NCBI RefSeq assembly: GCF_003719305.1
Contig: NZ_RARC01000002.1
Coordinates: 372,001 to 436,000, forward strand
From: Mycolicibacterium stellerae
Lineage (GTDB): Bacteria; Actinomycetota; Actinomycetes; Mycobacteriales; Mycobacteriaceae
Direction of reading: 5' to 3'
Length of the DNA: 64,000 bases
Part shown: piece after piece, positions 16,100 to 23,386 of the stretch
Position numbering within the stretch: the first letter of the stretch is position 1
Layout of the letters: every line of letters starts with the position of its first letter
Program-made: the position numbers and the translations under genes
The notes under the pieces: model-generated
The model's database searches: none
Told to the model about the DNA's origin: nothing
Seen by the model: the letters and a program-made list of their open reading frames with translations, nothing else

Positions 16100-16921
16100 C
16101 TAGCGCACCAGCCGCCGCATCAGTGAGGACGCCATCGCGATGCCCGCGACGGCGGCGGCTACCAGCACCGCGACGTCGAGCACCGGATTCGTCGGGGTGC
16201 CGATGAGCAGCCCGCGCAACGCATTGACCTCGTAGCTGAGCGGGTTGACCGCCGACAGCCAGCGCAACCAAACCGGCATGACGTCGACCGGATACAGCGC
16301 ATTGGAAGCGAAGAACAGCGGCATCGTGATGGCCTGCCCGATGCCCATCATGCGGTCGCGGTTGCGCACCAGACCCGCCAACGTCATCGACAGGCAGGCG
16401 AAGAACGCCGACCCCAGCACCACAATGCCCATCGCACCGAGGATTTTCAGGGGGTTGACGGTCAGGTGCACTCCGAGCAGATACGCCAGCGCGACCACGC
16501 CGATCACCTGCACCACCGAGCGCACACCAGCCGCGAATGCCTTCCCTGTGACCACCGCCGATGCAGGGGCAGGCGTCACCAGCAACTTCGCCAGGATCCC
16601 CGCGTCGCGGTCCCAGATGATCTGGATCCCGTAAAAGATCGAGATGAACAAGGCGGACTGCGCGATGATCCCCGGCGCCAGGAACGCGAGATACGGAACG
16701 CCCCCGGTGTCGATGACATGCAGCCGCGTGAACGTCTGCCCGAAGATCAACAGCCAGAGTGCGGGCTGCACCATGCGCGTGAACAGCTCGGTGCGGTCGT
16801 GACGCAACTTCTGCAGCTCGACGAGTGCGAAGGCGCCGACGCGGACGGCCGACCCGCGGAGCCGACGCCAGCCGCGCGGCGCACGAACGAGCCGTGACTC
16901 GGGGCGAGATTCAACTGACAC
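16100..16921 (-). CDS. ABC-2 type transporter permease
   Basis: 273 residues with about six membrane helices and the ABC-2 C-terminal signature near NPLSYEVNALRGLL. A basic N-terminus of about 30 residues is cytoplasmic. With the ATPase encoded directly upstream (11-base overlap) it forms an exporter of the daunorubicin/DrrB type; the substrate may be a drug, lipid or polyketide. It is the last gene of a marR-ATPase-permease operon, so expression is probably set by the MarR protein. Confidence 0.88.
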   Translation of the reverse strand: MSVESRPESRLVRAPRGWRRLRGSAVRVGAFALVELQKLRHDRTELFTRMVQPALWLLIFGQTFTRLHVIDTGGVPYLAFLAPGIIAQSALFISIFYGIQIIWDRDAGILAKLLVTPAPASAVVTGKAFAAGVRSVVQVIGVVALAYLLGVHLTVNPLKILGAMGIVVLGSAFFACLSMTLAGLVRNRDRMMGIGQAITMPLFFASNALYPVDVMPVWLRWLSAVNPLSYEVNALRGLLIGTPTNPVLDVAVLVAAAVAGIAMASSLMRRLVR

Positions 16922-17729
16922 GGCGCGCCGTCCTTCTGGTGGAGCGCATCGTCCGGAAGCTGGCTTGAGAGCTGTCCTCGGCCAAATCGGTTCCGGCGTA
17001 ATGCCGGAACACGTCCTCCAGGCTCGCGTCGGGCGAGACTTTGCGCTTCAACTCCGCCGGCGACCCAACGGCCTGCAATCGGCCATGGTGCATGAGCGCG
17101 ACGCGATCACACAGTGCATCGGCCTCCTGCATGTAGTGGGTCGTGAGCAGCACCGTCATGCCGAAGTCCTGCTGCATGCGCTGAACCTGAGCCCAGACGC
17201 TGTCGCGCGCAATGGGGTCCAGGCCAACGGTCGGCTCGTCGAGGATCAACAGAGACGGTCGGTTGACGAGCGCCTGAGCCAGCTCGAGCCGCCGTACCAT
17301 CCCACCGGAGTACGTACCCGCGACCTCATCGGCGACATCGGCGAGCTGCATCGCATCGAGAGCCTCCCCGACCCGATGACCGCGTTCGGAGCGCGGTACG
17401 TCGTAGAGCCGCGCGAACAGCTCGACGTTCTGCCTGCCCGTCAACGCGGACTCAATCGAAAGCTGTTGGGGCACATAGCCGATGTTGCGGCGGATATCCA
17501 TTGTCTGGCGCCGCGAGTCCAGACCGAAGATCTTCACCTCGCCGCGCTGGACGGGAGTCAGCGTGGTCAGCACGCGTACGACGGTCGTCTTGCCCGCACC
17601 GTTGGGCCCGAGCAACCCCACTGTCTCACCTGGCCGGACAGCCAGGCTGACGTCGTCGACGGCCGTGAAGTCGCCGTAGCGGTGGACAAGGTGGCGGCAG
17701 TCGATTGCGAGCACCTCAGAATCGGTCAC
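16911..17729 (-). CDS. ABC transporter ATP-binding protein (DrrA-like)
   Basis: 272 residues. Walker A GPNGAGKTT is at 41-49, the signature YSGGM near 140, and Walker B LLILDEPTVGLDP near 160, followed by the switch His in LTTHYMQEAD. The C-terminal 30 residues, rich in Ser/Arg/Thr, match the extended tails of DrrA-type ATPases. It energises the permease at 16100-16921. The start overlaps the MarR stop by 4 bases, so regulator and transporter are co-translated. Confidence 0.9.
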   Translation of the reverse strand: MTDSEVLAIDCRHLVHRYGDFTAVDDVSLAVRPGETVGLLGPNGAGKTTVVRVLTTLTPVQRGEVKIFGLDSRRQTMDIRRNIGYVPQQLSIESALTGRQNVELFARLYDVPRSERGHRVGEALDAMQLADVADEVAGTYSGGMVRRLELAQALVNRPSLLILDEPTVGLDPIARDSVWAQVQRMQQDFGMTVLLTTHYMQEADALCDRVALMHHGRLQAVGSPAELKRKVSPDASLEDVFRHYAGTDLAEDSSQASFRTMRSTRRTARRVS

Positions 17730-18181
17730 GTTTGGGTCCCCTCTTGCAGCTTTCGCGTCATGTCAGCGAGTACCCGCAGGCCTTGCCTCAAGTGCTCGGC
17801 TTGCTCGGCGTCGAGTTCGTCGACGACTACGCCAAGCGCGGCCCTGCGCGCGGCCCGCGACTCGTCGGCAATGCGTTGAGCGGGCCTGGTCAGCCTCAGC
17901 CGGCCGACCCGCCTGTCGTCAGCGTCGACCGACCGAATCAGCAGGCCGTCGGCCGCGAGCTTGGAGACCAGCGTCGAGGCGGTGTTGGGCACGAGTCCGA
18001 GTTCGGCCGCCGCCTGGCGTACCGAGATTCCGGGCTGCCTGCCGACCAGCCGAAGCAGTTCGGCCTGCGACTGGGTGAGGCCGGTGGCGTCGAAGCCTCG
18101 CCGGGTCGAGCGGCGCAGCTGACGTCGGAACCGTCCGACCACGTCGAACAGCTCGCCGGTGAGGTCCGCACGCGTCTCCAC
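17726..18181 (-). CDS. MarR-family transcriptional regulator
   Basis: 151 residues with a winged helix-turn-helix around residues 53-80 (ISVRQAAAELGLVPNTASTLVSK) and the wing DADDRRVGRLRLT. It is the first gene of the exporter operon. A perfect inverted repeat (18192-18212) lies immediately upstream of the start, between this gene and the divergent TauE permease gene, so autoregulation and control of both directions are likely. The inducer is unknown. Confidence 0.88.
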   Translation of the reverse strand: METRADLTGELFDVVGRFRRQLRRSTRRGFDATGLTQSQAELLRLVGRQPGISVRQAAAELGLVPNTASTLVSKLAADGLLIRSVDADDRRVGRLRLTRPAQRIADESRAARRAALGVVVDELDAEQAEHLRQGLRVLADMTRKLQEGTQT

Positions 18182-18191
18182 AACAACCAGG

Positions 18192-18212
18192 ATACCTCTG
18201 CTTCAGAGGTAT
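18192..18212. promoter_or_regulatory. MarR operator
   Basis: ATACCTCTG-CTT-CAGAGGTAT is a perfect 9+3+9 inverted repeat beginning 10 bases upstream of the marR start codon and about 64 bases before the TauE start. The length, symmetry and position are typical of MarR autoregulatory sites. Confidence 0.75.
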
Positions 18213-18275
18213 TATCCTCCGCGCGCACGCCCCGCCTCGCGCCCACGAACGTCGGCCAGGCACCATTACCCCGCG

Positions 18276-19040
18276 ATGACTTGGTCCGACGCCGCCTTCC
18301 TTCTTGCAGCCGGTGTCATCGGAGGGCTGACCGGCAGCATCGCCGGTTTGGCGTCGATCGCCACCTACCCGGCCCTTCTGCTGGTGGGTCTACCGCCGGT
18401 CACCGCGAACGTGACGAACACGGTGGCGATGGTGTTCAACGCGATCGGCTCTGTGTGGGGCTCCCGGCCCGAGCTGACGGGCCTGGGTCCCTGGCTCAAG
18501 CGGATCCTTCCGGTCGCCGCGGTCGCAGGCGCGATAGGTGCCGCGTTGCTGTTGTCCACACCGGCGGAGGGCTTCGAGAAGATCGTGCCGATCCTGCTCG
18601 GCGGCGCGTCGTTGGCGATCGCGATCCCCCGTAGAGGCAACGCCGCCGCCAGGGTCTCGAGCCACCGGAGGCACACCGCAACGATTCTGCTCGAGTCAGC
18701 GGCGATCTTCCTGATCTGTATCTACGGTGGGTACTTCGGCGCCGCAGCGGGCGTGTTGTTGATCGCGCTGCTGCTCCATGTCGGCCATGCCACGCTGGCG
18801 CACGCCAACGCCTCCAAGAACGTCATCTCCGGTGTCGCGAATACCGTTGCGGCCCTGATATTTTCGTTCTTCGCTCCGGTGCACTGGCCCGCCGTCTTCG
18901 CACTCGGGCTCGGCTGTCTGATCGGGTCGAGGTTGGGCCCCATCGTGGTGCGGCACGCGCCTGCCGGCCCACTGAAGGTCCTGATCAGCGCCGCGGGCCT
19001 GGCACTTGCGGTCAAGCTCGGGATCGACGCGTACAGCTAG
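18276..19040 (+). CDS. TauE/SafE-family membrane permease
   Basis: 254 residues with about seven or eight membrane helices. The N-terminal helix-pair motif GLTGSIAGLASIATYPALL and the C-terminal repeat, including the NASKNVISGVANTVAALIF region, are characteristic of the family. Members move sulfite, sulfoacetate or other organosulfur anions, but many are unassigned. ATG 18276 is chosen because upstream codons encode a basic, non-hydrophobic stretch crossing the MarR operator. It ends 4 bases into the convergent kinase-fold gene. Confidence 0.8.
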   Translation: MTWSDAAFLLAAGVIGGLTGSIAGLASIATYPALLLVGLPPVTANVTNTVAMVFNAIGSVWGSRPELTGLGPWLKRILPVAAVAGAIGAALLLSTPAEGFEKIVPILLGGASLAIAIPRRGNAAARVSSHRRHTATILLESAAIFLICIYGGYFGAAAGVLLIALLLHVGHATLAHANASKNVISGVANTVAALIFSFFAPVHWPAVFALGLGCLIGSRLGPIVVRHAPAGPLKVLISAAGLALAVKLGIDAYS

Positions 19041-20104
19041 CCCAGCGCAAAGGGGCTGTCGCCCTTGGCGACCCGGGTCCCCATGTCGATCAGGTTCTGG
19101 GCGTTGAAATGCAGCGCCTCGCCCGCGTCTCGGCTCGCCTTTCCCATCAGGTAGCGCGACCAGGTGCCTTCGATGACGACGCCGAGCTTGAAGCATGCCA
19201 TCGCCGTGTACCAATCCAGTCGCGAAGTCTCGCGGCCGCCTGCGGCCCAGTACGCGTCGAGCAGTTCGCGCCGGGTCGCGAGCCCGCCGAGTGCGCCAAG
19301 CTGCGCACCCGCGGTGATGGCGTTGGTGTCCAGTGGCCAGCAGATCAGCATCCAGCCGAGATCGAGCAGCGGGTCGCCGATGGTGCACATCTCCCAATCG
19401 ACGAACGCCGCCAGCTCCGGCCTGTCGCGCCGGAGCAGCACATTGCTCAGGTGCGGGTCGCCATGCAGGATTCCCGGCTCACCGTCGGGCGGACGGTTGG
19501 TTTGCAGCCACTCCGCGAGGTCGGCGACCGCAAGCGACTCAGGATCGTAGTGCTCGTGCCGATAGCTCTCGAGCAGCCGCTGAAACTGCGGAACCTGACG
19601 CTCGAGAAAGGATCCCGGCCGTTTTAGCTCTGCGAGCGGCTTGCCCTCCCATGCCACGTTGCCCAGCTGTGCCAGGCTCGCGGCATAGGACAGCCCCACG
19701 TCGTGCCGCATCCCGGCATCGCGGACGTACGCCTCGGACATGTCGCTGCCCGGGTTGAAGCCGTCGATCTCCTCCATCAGGTAGAAGACCACCCCGAGCA
19801 CGTCGAGGTCCTCACAGCCGGCGATGAAGCCGGGGTGTGGAACGGTTGTGCCCGCCAGCGTGCGCAACGCCGCCATCTCACGCAGCATCGTCTTGTCACT
19901 GGTGGGCCGCGGATGAAGGGGCGGCCGCCGCAGCACCATCGGACGCCCGTCGACATGGACCCGCACCACGATGTTCTGGGTACCGCCGGTCAGCGGCTCG
20001 ACGTCGGCGACGGTCGTGCCAAGGCCCTGCCGCCGCACCCAAACCTGCAGGGCGGCTTGGTCCGCCTCACTCAGTGTCGGCAGCAGATACGCGTCATCGG
20101 GCAT
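19037..20104 (-). CDS. Aminoglycoside phosphotransferase (APH)-fold protein
   Basis: 355 residues. The Brenner motif HGDPHLSNVL (about residue 217) carries the catalytic Asp, FVDWEMCTIGDP follows as the metal-binding DFG equivalent, and PMVLRRPP supplies the N-lobe Lys/Arg region. This subgroup is common beside acyl-CoA dehydrogenases in mycobacteria (ACAD10/11-like kinases) and more likely phosphorylates a hydroxyacyl or lipid substrate than an antibiotic. The gene lies 12 bases downstream of the methyltransferase gene and probably shares its transcript. Confidence 0.8.
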   Translation of the reverse strand: MPDDAYLLPTLSEADQAALQVWVRRQGLGTTVADVEPLTGGTQNIVVRVHVDGRPMVLRRPPLHPRPTSDKTMLREMAALRTLAGTTVPHPGFIAGCEDLDVLGVVFYLMEEIDGFNPGSDMSEAYVRDAGMRHDVGLSYAASLAQLGNVAWEGKPLAELKRPGSFLERQVPQFQRLLESYRHEHYDPESLAVADLAEWLQTNRPPDGEPGILHGDPHLSNVLLRRDRPELAAFVDWEMCTIGDPLLDLGWMLICWPLDTNAITAGAQLGALGGLATRRELLDAYWAAGGRETSRLDWYTAMACFKLGVVIEGTWSRYLMGKASRDAGEALHFNAQNLIDMGTRVAKGDSPFALG

Positions 20105-20116
20105 GCAGACATCGTG

Positions 20117-20941
20117 TCAGGCCTTGCGCGCGGTCAGCAGCAGGTACTCCCACTTCATGGTGTCTTCGCCGTCGAAGAAACCGTCGCCGATCCGCGCGAT
20201 GTCGGCGTCCAGCGCGGCGACCAGGTCCGCATCGCCCTCGATGTTGCGGTAGGCCGCAATCGTCGGCCCGTACACGTTCTTGAAGTAGTCCCGGAACTGC
20301 GCTCCGTCGGCAAAGCGGTCGACCGCCAGCGTGCGAGACACGGCTGTCACGTCGTTGACTCGATCCCCGAAGAGTGCGCGGACGTGGTCTTCGCGTCCCC
20401 ACAGCGGCGGGGGCTGCGCACCCGGCGGCGGGGGTGGCATATAGGGCTTCATCGTTGCGAAGAGCTGACCGATGTGACCCTCCGGTGTCCAACTGAGCAC
20501 ACCGATCCGACCACCCGTCTTACAAACCCGGATCAACTCGTCGGCGGCGTGCTGATGGAAGGGCGCGAACATCACACCGATACACGACATGACGACGTCG
20601 AACTCGTTGTCGGCGAAGGGTAGTGCGTGAGCATCGGCTTCCCGCCACTGCAGTTCGACGCCTCGTTGCGCGGCACTGGCGGCTCCGGCCTGCAACAGCT
20701 CGGGGCACAGGTCGCTGGCGGTGACAGAGGCTCCGGCCTGTGCGGCACGGATGGCCGCGTTTCCGGTGCCGGCGGCAACGTCGAGCACCCGGTCCCCGGC
20801 ACCGATGCCGAGGGCTTCGACCAGTACGGGACCAAGCGGGGCCACCAATTCGACGGCGAGTTTGGGGTAATCGCCCGTGGCCCACATGGCGCGATGCTTA
20901 GCGATCACCGCCTGATCGACTGTCGTTGTTTCGGCATTCAT
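20117..20941 (-). CDS. SAM-dependent methyltransferase (UbiE/class I type)
   Basis: 274 residues. Motif I VLDVAAGTGN is at 52-61, followed by SDLCPELL (motif II) and the DADLVAALD C-terminal region; FADNEFDVVMSCIGVMFAP corresponds to motifs III-IV. A proline run (about residues 168-180) is inserted before the substrate-binding half. The ATG at 20941 has AGGAG before it. It shares a 358-base upstream region with the divergent HxlR gene, and that region also contains a possible short ORF. The methyl acceptor is unknown. Confidence 0.85.
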   Translation of the reverse strand: MNAETTTVDQAVIAKHRAMWATGDYPKLAVELVAPLGPVLVEALGIGAGDRVLDVAAGTGNAAIRAAQAGASVTASDLCPELLQAGAASAAQRGVELQWREADAHALPFADNEFDVVMSCIGVMFAPFHQHAADELIRVCKTGGRIGVLSWTPEGHIGQLFATMKPYMPPPPPGAQPPPLWGREDHVRALFGDRVNDVTAVSRTLAVDRFADGAQFRDYFKNVYGPTIAAYRNIEGDADLVAALDADIARIGDGFFDGEDTMKWEYLLLTARKA

Positions 20942-21001
20942 AGTGATCTCCTCGGGATCGACTTCTGTTCTGTGAATCGTGCGTCCAGTGGCGCGGGGTA
21001 T

Positions 21002-21136
21002 CTAGTTACGGATCTGTACTTCGCCGGTCAGAAGGCAATGGCCAGGACGCAGCTCTCGATCTTGTGCTCGGTCCCGTTGCGGATGTCGGTACGGCGGATG
21101 TCGGTACGGCGGATGCCGACTCAATTTGATGTTCAA
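21002..21136 (-). CDS. Possible short ORF (44 aa) with an internal 5-residue repeat
   Basis: A TTG at 21136 follows an excellent ribosome site, AAAGGAG (21142-21148), with 5 bases between. It opens a frame that ends at TAG 21002. The product would be NIKLS followed by RHPPY repeated twice and RHPQR, then a charged region with one Cys and a TGEVQIRN end. The repeat comes from the 15-bp DNA repeat at 21080-21120. It is oriented like the methyltransferase gene, 60 bases upstream of it. I recognise no family; it could be a leader peptide or a secreted small peptide, or the ribosome site could be fortuitous. Confidence 0.35.
   Translation of the reverse strand: MNIKLSRHPPYRHPPYRHPQRDRAQDRELRPGHCLLTGEVQIRN
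21080..21120. repeat. 15-bp tandem repeat, about 2.7 copies
   Basis: CGGATGTCGGTACGG occurs exactly twice (21080-21094 and 21095-21109), followed by a partial, slightly altered third copy (to 21120). A period of 15 keeps any overlying reading frame intact. Confidence 0.85.
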
Positions 21137-21204
21137 GGTGTCTCCTTTCGTTCGCGGTCCGTGCAATAAGCGTCGACCCGGCCTGCTTGGCTTGGTAGTC
21201 ACAG

Positions 21205-21236
21205 ATCTGAACTGGCCGTGATACTGAATCTGTACT
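21205..21236. promoter_or_regulatory. Direct repeats ATCTGWACT upstream of the HxlR gene
   Basis: ATCTGAACT (21205-21213) and ATCTGTACT (21228-21236) are spaced 23 bases start to start, about two helical turns, 64-95 bases upstream of the HxlR start. A third copy, ATCTGTACT, lies at 21012-21020 near the methyltransferase end of the gap. They may be binding sites for the HxlR dimer. The remaining gap sequence shows nothing else I can name. Confidence 0.4.
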
Positions 21237-21299
21237 AGTCAATTGCCGCGCCATACGATGTACCCATCACGTTTGCTACGCGCCGAAGGAGGTCGGGGC

Positions 21300-21974
21300 A
21301 TGCCTGGTTATGGTCAGTTCTGTCCCGTCGCGAAGGCCATGGAATTGCTGGATGAGCGCTGGACGGTGCTCGTGGTCCGCGAGTTGCTTTCGGGCAGTAC
21401 ACACTTCAACGATCTGCGACGCGGAGTGCCGAAGATGTCGCCGGCGTTGCTGTCCAAGCGGTTGCAGACGCTTACTCGCGCCGGCGTCGTGAACCGCTCG
21501 GAAACCGATGGCCGCACATCGTATACGCTGACGCCCTGCGGCAAGGAACTCGTCGAGGTCGTCGAGGCGCTAGGCGCATGGAGTGTCCGCTGGATCGGCG
21601 AACTCGGCGATGGAGATCTCGATCCCCACCTGCTGATGTGGGACATCCGGCGGACCATTGCGATCGAGGCGTGGCCGCGGTCCCGCACCACCTTGGCGTT
21701 TCACCTCGACGGCGTTGCGCCCAAAGCTTCACGCTGGTGGCTGGTGGTGTCGGAAGGCCAGGCCGACGTCTGCGATTTTGATCCCGGTTTCGAAGTGGCG
21801 GGCTCGATTCAGACCAGCCTGCGCATTCTGACTCGCATTTGGCGTGGTGACCTCAGCTGGCAGCGCGCACTGGTCGACGAAGCCGTTACGGTGTCGGGTC
21901 CGTCAGAAGTGCGCCGCAGGATCCCGACGTGGCTCGGACAATCAACGTTGGCGACGGTGCCGCGCCCCGCGTGA
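21300..21974 (+). CDS. HxlR-family winged-helix transcriptional regulator
   Basis: 224 residues. The HxlR DNA-binding domain fills residues about 8-100: a conserved early Cys8 in QFCPVAKAMELLDERWT, then LSGSTHFNDLRRGVPKMSPALLSKRL. A C-terminal domain of about 110 residues resembles the SCP-2/sterol-carrier-like extensions of some actinobacterial HxlR proteins (WWLVVSEGQADVCDFDPGFEV). ATG 21300 has AAGGAGG 7 bases upstream and gives the usual N-terminus. It is divergent from the methyltransferase/kinase pair, which it may regulate. Confidence 0.87.
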   Translation: MPGYGQFCPVAKAMELLDERWTVLVVRELLSGSTHFNDLRRGVPKMSPALLSKRLQTLTRAGVVNRSETDGRTSYTLTPCGKELVEVVEALGAWSVRWIGELGDGDLDPHLLMWDIRRTIAIEAWPRSRTTLAFHLDGVAPKASRWWLVVSEGQADVCDFDPGFEVAGSIQTSLRILTRIWRGDLSWQRALVDEAVTVSGPSEVRRRIPTWLGQSTLATVPRPA

Positions 21975-21975
21975 C

Positions 21976-23328
21976 CTAACCCTGGTATTGCAGGCAGGAC
22001 TCGGCACCGTCCATCACGCCTTGGCGGAAGGCGCGCACCCGCGCGAAGCCGGCTCCCTGCCGCTCGGTGTCGCCGTCGCCGCGGAACACCAACAGCGCCT
22101 TGATTCCTTCGTCGAGGTCGCCCGGCGAGATGTGATAGGTGCTGGTGTCGGGGCGGTTGTAGATGATGACGCTCGCCGTGTACCCACCGGCGAGGCAGTC
22201 ACCGCGCAGGGTCGACGTCTTCTCGTCGGACTCGTCACCAAGGCGCGTCAATGCCGCGAGCCCGTACTGCGTGGCCAGCAGCGTGGCGACGGCGTAATCG
22301 CCGCCCTGCCGGTACACCTCGGGCATCGCGGCGACGTTGTCCCATCCGACGTAATCATCTGGTACGCAATAGAACAGCGCAAAACCCTCCGCGGATTGAT
22401 CGCCGCACATCGGCGGGTTGTCCGGGCTGTACGCCTCGATCCCGGCCACCGGTGGCCAGGCCTGGCCACCGGTCAGCTCCGGGTAGACATGGGTCCAGTA
22501 GTCCTCGAGGTCGTAGGGCACGCCGTTGACGATCGAGTCGTAGGGTGCGTCGCCACCTGCGGCCGCGTCCTCTTCGGAGCTGAACGGCAACTCGAGCACC
22601 ATCGGTTCGTCGTCGCGGTAGTCCTTGCACCGGCTCAGCCCGTTGTCATAGCCGTCCTGGAAGGCGCCGACCCGGTCGAAGCCACTGCCGTGGGCGTTCG
22701 GGTCGATGTTGGACGTGCCGGGCGTATCGCGAAGATCGAGGATGCCTGCGAGTGCGGCGTCCAGATCGCCGCTCGTCACATCGAACACCCCACCGTCCTG
22801 TGCATGCTTAGACCAGGCGCCCGCGAAGCAGTCGGCCTGCAGTTCCTTGGTCACCGTGCGCGCCATGAAGTTGGAGCGCGCCTGTACCGCGTGCCCCCAC
22901 TCGTGCGCCAACACGACCGGGATGACGAAATCGCCGTACTTGTCCTTCAATTCGGGAAGGAGGTTTTCGGCGTCCCATGCGACGACGTCCTCCGTCGAGC
23001 AGTAGAACGCGTTGCCTGCGACGTCGGCGGCATCGGTCGCGCAGGGCGGAAGCTCGCCCGAGGACGGAACTACAGCAAAGAAGCCGCCCGTGACCGGTTC
23101 GTAGTCGCCGTCGTAGACGTTGGAATATTGCTCCGACCAGTACTGCTGAAGGTCGGCGATCGCCTCGATGGCCAGCTTGTTCACCGGATCCGAGGCGTCC
23201 CCGACGATCTCGATGTCGCTGGTGTCGGACTTGGAGACGGCATTCTTTTCCGGCAGCTCCGGCTTCGGGCTGCTACAGGCCGCCAAGAGCAAAACCACGG
23301 CCATCGCCGACCACACTCGGATGCGCAT
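21976..23328 (-). CDS. lpqM: Neutral zinc metallopeptidase lipoprotein
   Basis: 450 residues from ATG 23328 (a TTG two codons upstream is possible). The lipoprotein signal ends in LLLAAC with Cys18. The metallopeptidase site is HEWGH at 142-146, with the third-ligand segment KELQADCFAGAW about 20 residues later. A second half repeats a similar pattern without HExxH (DYVGWDNVAAMPEVYRQGGDY, then TLRGDCLAGGYTA), which suggests an internal duplication with a degenerate second unit. It should be anchored outside the cytoplasmic membrane. The lpqM name is by resemblance to the M. tuberculosis lipoprotein peptidase and is tentative. Confidence 0.75.
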   Translation of the reverse strand: MRIRVWSAMAVVLLLAACSSPKPELPEKNAVSKSDTSDIEIVGDASDPVNKLAIEAIADLQQYWSEQYSNVYDGDYEPVTGGFFAVVPSSGELPPCATDAADVAGNAFYCSTEDVVAWDAENLLPELKDKYGDFVIPVVLAHEWGHAVQARSNFMARTVTKELQADCFAGAWSKHAQDGGVFDVTSGDLDAALAGILDLRDTPGTSNIDPNAHGSGFDRVGAFQDGYDNGLSRCKDYRDDEPMVLELPFSSEEDAAAGGDAPYDSIVNGVPYDLEDYWTHVYPELTGGQAWPPVAGIEAYSPDNPPMCGDQSAEGFALFYCVPDDYVGWDNVAAMPEVYRQGGDYAVATLLATQYGLAALTRLGDESDEKTSTLRGDCLAGGYTASVIIYNRPDTSTYHISPGDLDEGIKALLVFRGDGDTERQGAGFARVRAFRQGVMDGAESCLQYQG

Positions 23329-23386
23329 GGGCAAACATTAGCGGCCAAGATCGGAATTGGCTCGAAAAGCGCACAGCGGGTTGCTG

